In this document: piece after piece, positions 44,877-46,852 of the stretch
Position numbering within the stretch: position 1 is the stretch's first letter
Layout of the letters: each line of letters begins with the position of its first letter
Assembly: GCF_025860405.1 (NCBI RefSeq)
Contig: NZ_CP063791.1
Coordinates: 1-46,852 of the forward strand
From: Tolypothrix sp. PCC 7712
GTDB taxonomy: Bacteria > Cyanobacteriota > Cyanobacteriia > Cyanobacteriales > Nostocaceae
DNA length: 46,852 nt
Direction: 5' to 3'
The notes under the pieces: generated by a model
Database searches by the model: none
What the model was told of the DNA's origin: nothing
The model's input: the letters and a program-made list of their open reading frames with translations, nothing else
Made by a program: the position numbers and the translations under genes

Positions 44877-46484
44877 ATGAATCAAAATAGCTTTGAATCC
44901 GTTAATCCTAATGATATAGATGAACTAAGTCCCTCTATTTTGCTGGAAATACAAGATAATGTTAGACAAGTTATAAGCGATAAATTACCGCAACATTTAC
45001 AATGTGAAAAGACATTATCTGCATCAGAAGCGTCAGAGGCGACAGATAATTCTGACTTGTTTGAAGCTATTTTTAATGAAGTATTGCATAGAACTATTTC
45101 TTCAATAGTTTCAGGAAAACATAAAATTGATGAAAATAATCTGCAAAATTCCTATAATATAGTAAATAACAATCTTCAAGGCTATAGAGACAGCCACCAA
45201 AACTCATTATTTAAATCACAGCCATTTGAGGCTATTCCTACAGCAGCACTTATGCTCTCAAGCATCAACTCTCAAATCAAGAAAGAAGAGTCGTGGCAAA
45301 AAAATGAAGAAGGGATAGCAGTTGCACAACACAAAGCTAAAGGCAATCCCCAAAATTATATTGAGCATTATATTAGTACTCCTGGTGATATAACATTACT
45401 TCCTTGGAATGAAGCCCAACAGATTATCGATAAATTTGGGTTTACTAGTGCCAAACTGCATTTAATATTGGCTGCCTATACAATGGAGCAGGAAAAACCT
45501 TGGGAGAGCTTATTTACTGTAAAAGGCAGTGATTTGATAGAAAAAATTGGTTGGGATAAGCGAACTGATTTACCTAAATGTCAAAAACTTTTAGAAATAG
45601 CAAAAACCGCATTTGCATTGGATTGTTTATTAGTTAAAACAGTATGGATAGAAGGGAGAAATAGAAAAGGTGGTATAAATGCTAGTACCCCTGTTGGTCG
45701 CATGTGGAACATCACGATTGTGCCATATGGTCAGGTAAATACATCTGGAAAAATAGAAGAGCCTGATGAAGTTCAAATAATTGTTCAACCTGGTACTTGG
45801 ACTAAATACTTTTTAAACAAAGCGGGAGCCGAATCGCGGGAAGCTTTATATCAGTTTGGCTACTTAGCCCAGAATGTCTTAAAAATTGACCCATATCATG
45901 AAGAACTCACGCTAAGGTTGGCTATATATTTGACATTGGATAGTCGAGTTCGCCTTGATGGAAAATATAAAGTAGAAGAGCTTTTAGAAATTGTATTGCC
46001 CAAAACAGAAATAGATAAAGCTTTATCAGACTTCCGTAGAGCTTACGACCTAAAACAGCGCTGGGATAACGCTCTGAAGCATCTGCTTAATTTGGACTGG
46101 CAAATTGTGTTTGACCCAGAAACATACCCCGAATGGCTAAGACCAGAATATACGCAGAAAAAGCCTAAAGGCTACTTTAAAAAACTACTGGATGCCAAGC
46201 TGACCATCAAACCCCCACATCCTATTCCTGAACTAATAGCATCCAAAGTTAAGCCAAAGGTACAACAATTACAGCCTAAAGCGAAGGATACAACGCCAGA
46301 AGACATTAAATTGACTGGCAGCCAAGTGAGGGAAGCGCGTATTGCCAAAGGGTGGCCACAGACAAAGCTGGCTAGCGTTCTTGGTGTATCCCAAAAGTTT
46401 ATCTCACTAGTTGAACGAGGCGATCGCCCCCTCAGCCTACAACAAGCCGCCTTTGTCCGTATCCTCTTAGATATCAAAATTTAG
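44877..46484 (+). CDS. Rep-like protein with a C-terminal XRE HTH
   Basis: The 535-residue protein has an acidic, low-complexity start (about 1-150). A conserved core (about 190-430) contains SAKLHLILAAYTMEQEKPWESLFTVKGSDLIEKIGWD, IVPYGQVNT and VQIIVQPGTWTKYFLNKAG. HEELTLRLAIYLTLDSR and further helices complete it. The core looks like the tandem winged-helix Rep layout. The C-terminus has SQVREARIAKGWPQTKLASVLGVSQKFISLVERGDRPLS (about 477-520), a classic XRE helix-turn-helix. A role in plasmid replication or its control is likely but inferred. Repeats lie downstream at 46553-46685. ATG 44877 follows the broken gene after 11 bases. Confidence 0.65.
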   Translation: MNQNSFESVNPNDIDELSPSILLEIQDNVRQVISDKLPQHLQCEKTLSASEASEATDNSDLFEAIFNEVLHRTISSIVSGKHKIDENNLQNSYNIVNNNLQGYRDSHQNSLFKSQPFEAIPTAALMLSSINSQIKKEESWQKNEEGIAVAQHKAKGNPQNYIEHYISTPGDITLLPWNEAQQIIDKFGFTSAKLHLILAAYTMEQEKPWESLFTVKGSDLIEKIGWDKRTDLPKCQKLLEIAKTAFALDCLLVKTVWIEGRNRKGGINASTPVGRMWNITIVPYGQVNTSGKIEEPDEVQIIVQPGTWTKYFLNKAGAESREALYQFGYLAQNVLKIDPYHEELTLRLAIYLTLDSRVRLDGKYKVEELLEIVLPKTEIDKALSDFRRAYDLKQRWDNALKHLLNLDWQIVFDPETYPEWLRPEYTQKKPKGYFKKLLDAKLTIKPPHPIPELIASKVKPKVQQLQPKAKDTTPEDIKLTGSQVREARIAKGWPQTKLASVLGVSQKFISLVERGDRPLSLQQAAFVRILLDIKI

Positions 46485-46552
46485 GTATTAATGCTTAAAA
46501 TGTCTTGACCACCAGCCGACTATCAACTTCAAGCGGCAGGTTTTTGTTCTAG

Positions 46553-46580
46553 TTTAGTTCTAGAAAAAATTTAGTTCTAG
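46553..46580 (+). repeat. Two 11-bp direct repeats (TTTAGTTCTAG)
   Basis: Exact copies at 46553-46563 and 46570-46580, 17 bases apart, and a partial copy just before (46547-46552). They are in the 46485-46852 gap after the Rep-like gene. Possible iterons or regulatory sites; low copy number keeps this tentative. Confidence 0.45.
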
Positions 46581-46641
46581 GGAAAAAAGTTGAAAAAATT
46601 GGCTTCAAAGCCTTGTCATGTATAGCTTTGAGCTTTAGAAC

Positions 46642-46685
46642 AAAAACTCTAGTATCCCCGGATAAAAACTCTAGTATCCCCGGAT
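46642..46685 (+). repeat. Two adjacent 22-bp direct repeats
   Basis: Two exact 22-bp copies stand head to tail, 46642-46663 and 46664-46685, each starting AAAAACTCTAG and ending TCCCCGGAT. The 22-bp period, two helical turns, is typical of iterons. With only two copies downstream of a Rep-like gene, the origin function is a guess. Confidence 0.6.
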
Positions 46686-46698
46686 GAACTATCGCTAT

Positions 46699-46724
46699 AA
46701 CCCTTGCTAAATAAGGGTTTTTTT
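46699..46724 (+). terminator. Intrinsic terminator downstream of the Rep-like gene
   Basis: AACCCTT and AAGGGTT form a perfect 7-bp stem around a 7-base loop, followed by seven T residues. This is the clearest terminator in the window and probably ends the Rep-like transcript. A smaller hairpin (TCTTC/GAAGA) follows at 46724-46736. I see nothing else supportable from there to the end. Confidence 0.8.
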
Positions 46725-46852
46725 CTTCGGAGAAGATAGATCAGTTTTCAAACATTGTTCTTGCGGATATGGCATGATCTTGCAATAGTACTTATACGAC
46801 TGTCTGCTGAGGGGGTAAATCACGCAAAAGAAGTGCTTTTTTGGGTACTTGC

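Noticed and set aside
46642..46685. The two 22-bp repeats as a CRISPR remnant
   Set aside because: The copies are directly adjacent with no spacers, and no cas genes are in the window.

Overview
The window looks like part or most of a mobilisable plasmid from a filamentous, Nostoc-like cyanobacterium. Evidence: GCGATCGC (HIP1) octamers are frequent, GC content is moderate, and short dispersed palindromic repeats of the Nostocales type occur at several places. The gene content is plasmid-like: ParA/ParB, a relaxase with its MobC partner, a primase-like replication protein, a second Rep-like protein with a C-terminal HTH, a tyrosine recombinase and an HU-like protein. No rRNA, tRNA or CRISPR array was seen. 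The two ends show no overlap that I can recognise, so circularity cannot be judged.

Layout. 1-2.9 kb: a structured non-coding region, then an AEP-type primase/replication protein. 3-6 kb: small accessory genes, including a DUF4058 protein and a translationally coupled DUF6932-like / XRE-like pair that resembles a toxin-antitoxin module. 6.2-8.8 kb: relaxase and MobC, a hairpin that is a candidate oriT, and a small gene. 9.2-17.8 kb: a three-gene pPIWI-RE island (PD-(D/E)XK endonuclease, DinG-type helicase, pPIWI-RE protein), a predicted guide-dependent restriction system. 18-21 kb: two small unknown genes, then parA-parB. Copies of an 18-bp palindrome lie inside the parB reading frame and upstream of parA.

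21.3-32.1 kb: a leftward operon built around a ~2,120-residue DEAH/DUF1998 helicase resembling Druantia DruE. Upstream of it are a 309-residue protein with a winged-helix-like start and a membrane-anchored coiled-coil protein. The latter appears split by a one-base frameshift, and its C-terminus looks like a NusG N-terminal (NGN) domain. I think this is the least described system in the window. 32.2-33.9 kb: tyrosine recombinase and a plasmid accessory protein. 34.2-38.5 kb: a large SNF2-family helicase. 38.8-41.2 kb: a small heat-shock protein followed by an intact ISKra4-like insertion with a 9-bp target duplication. 41.3-46.9 kb: accessory genes, a tandemly duplicated DUF4351 tail, an HU-like protein, a Rep-like protein and a repeat-rich region ending in a terminator.

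How the parts fit: the plasmid carries its own replication, partition and mobilisation functions and uses the remaining space for two helicase-centred, probably antiviral or anti-plasmid systems. Family names come from motifs read by eye; no database search was run.
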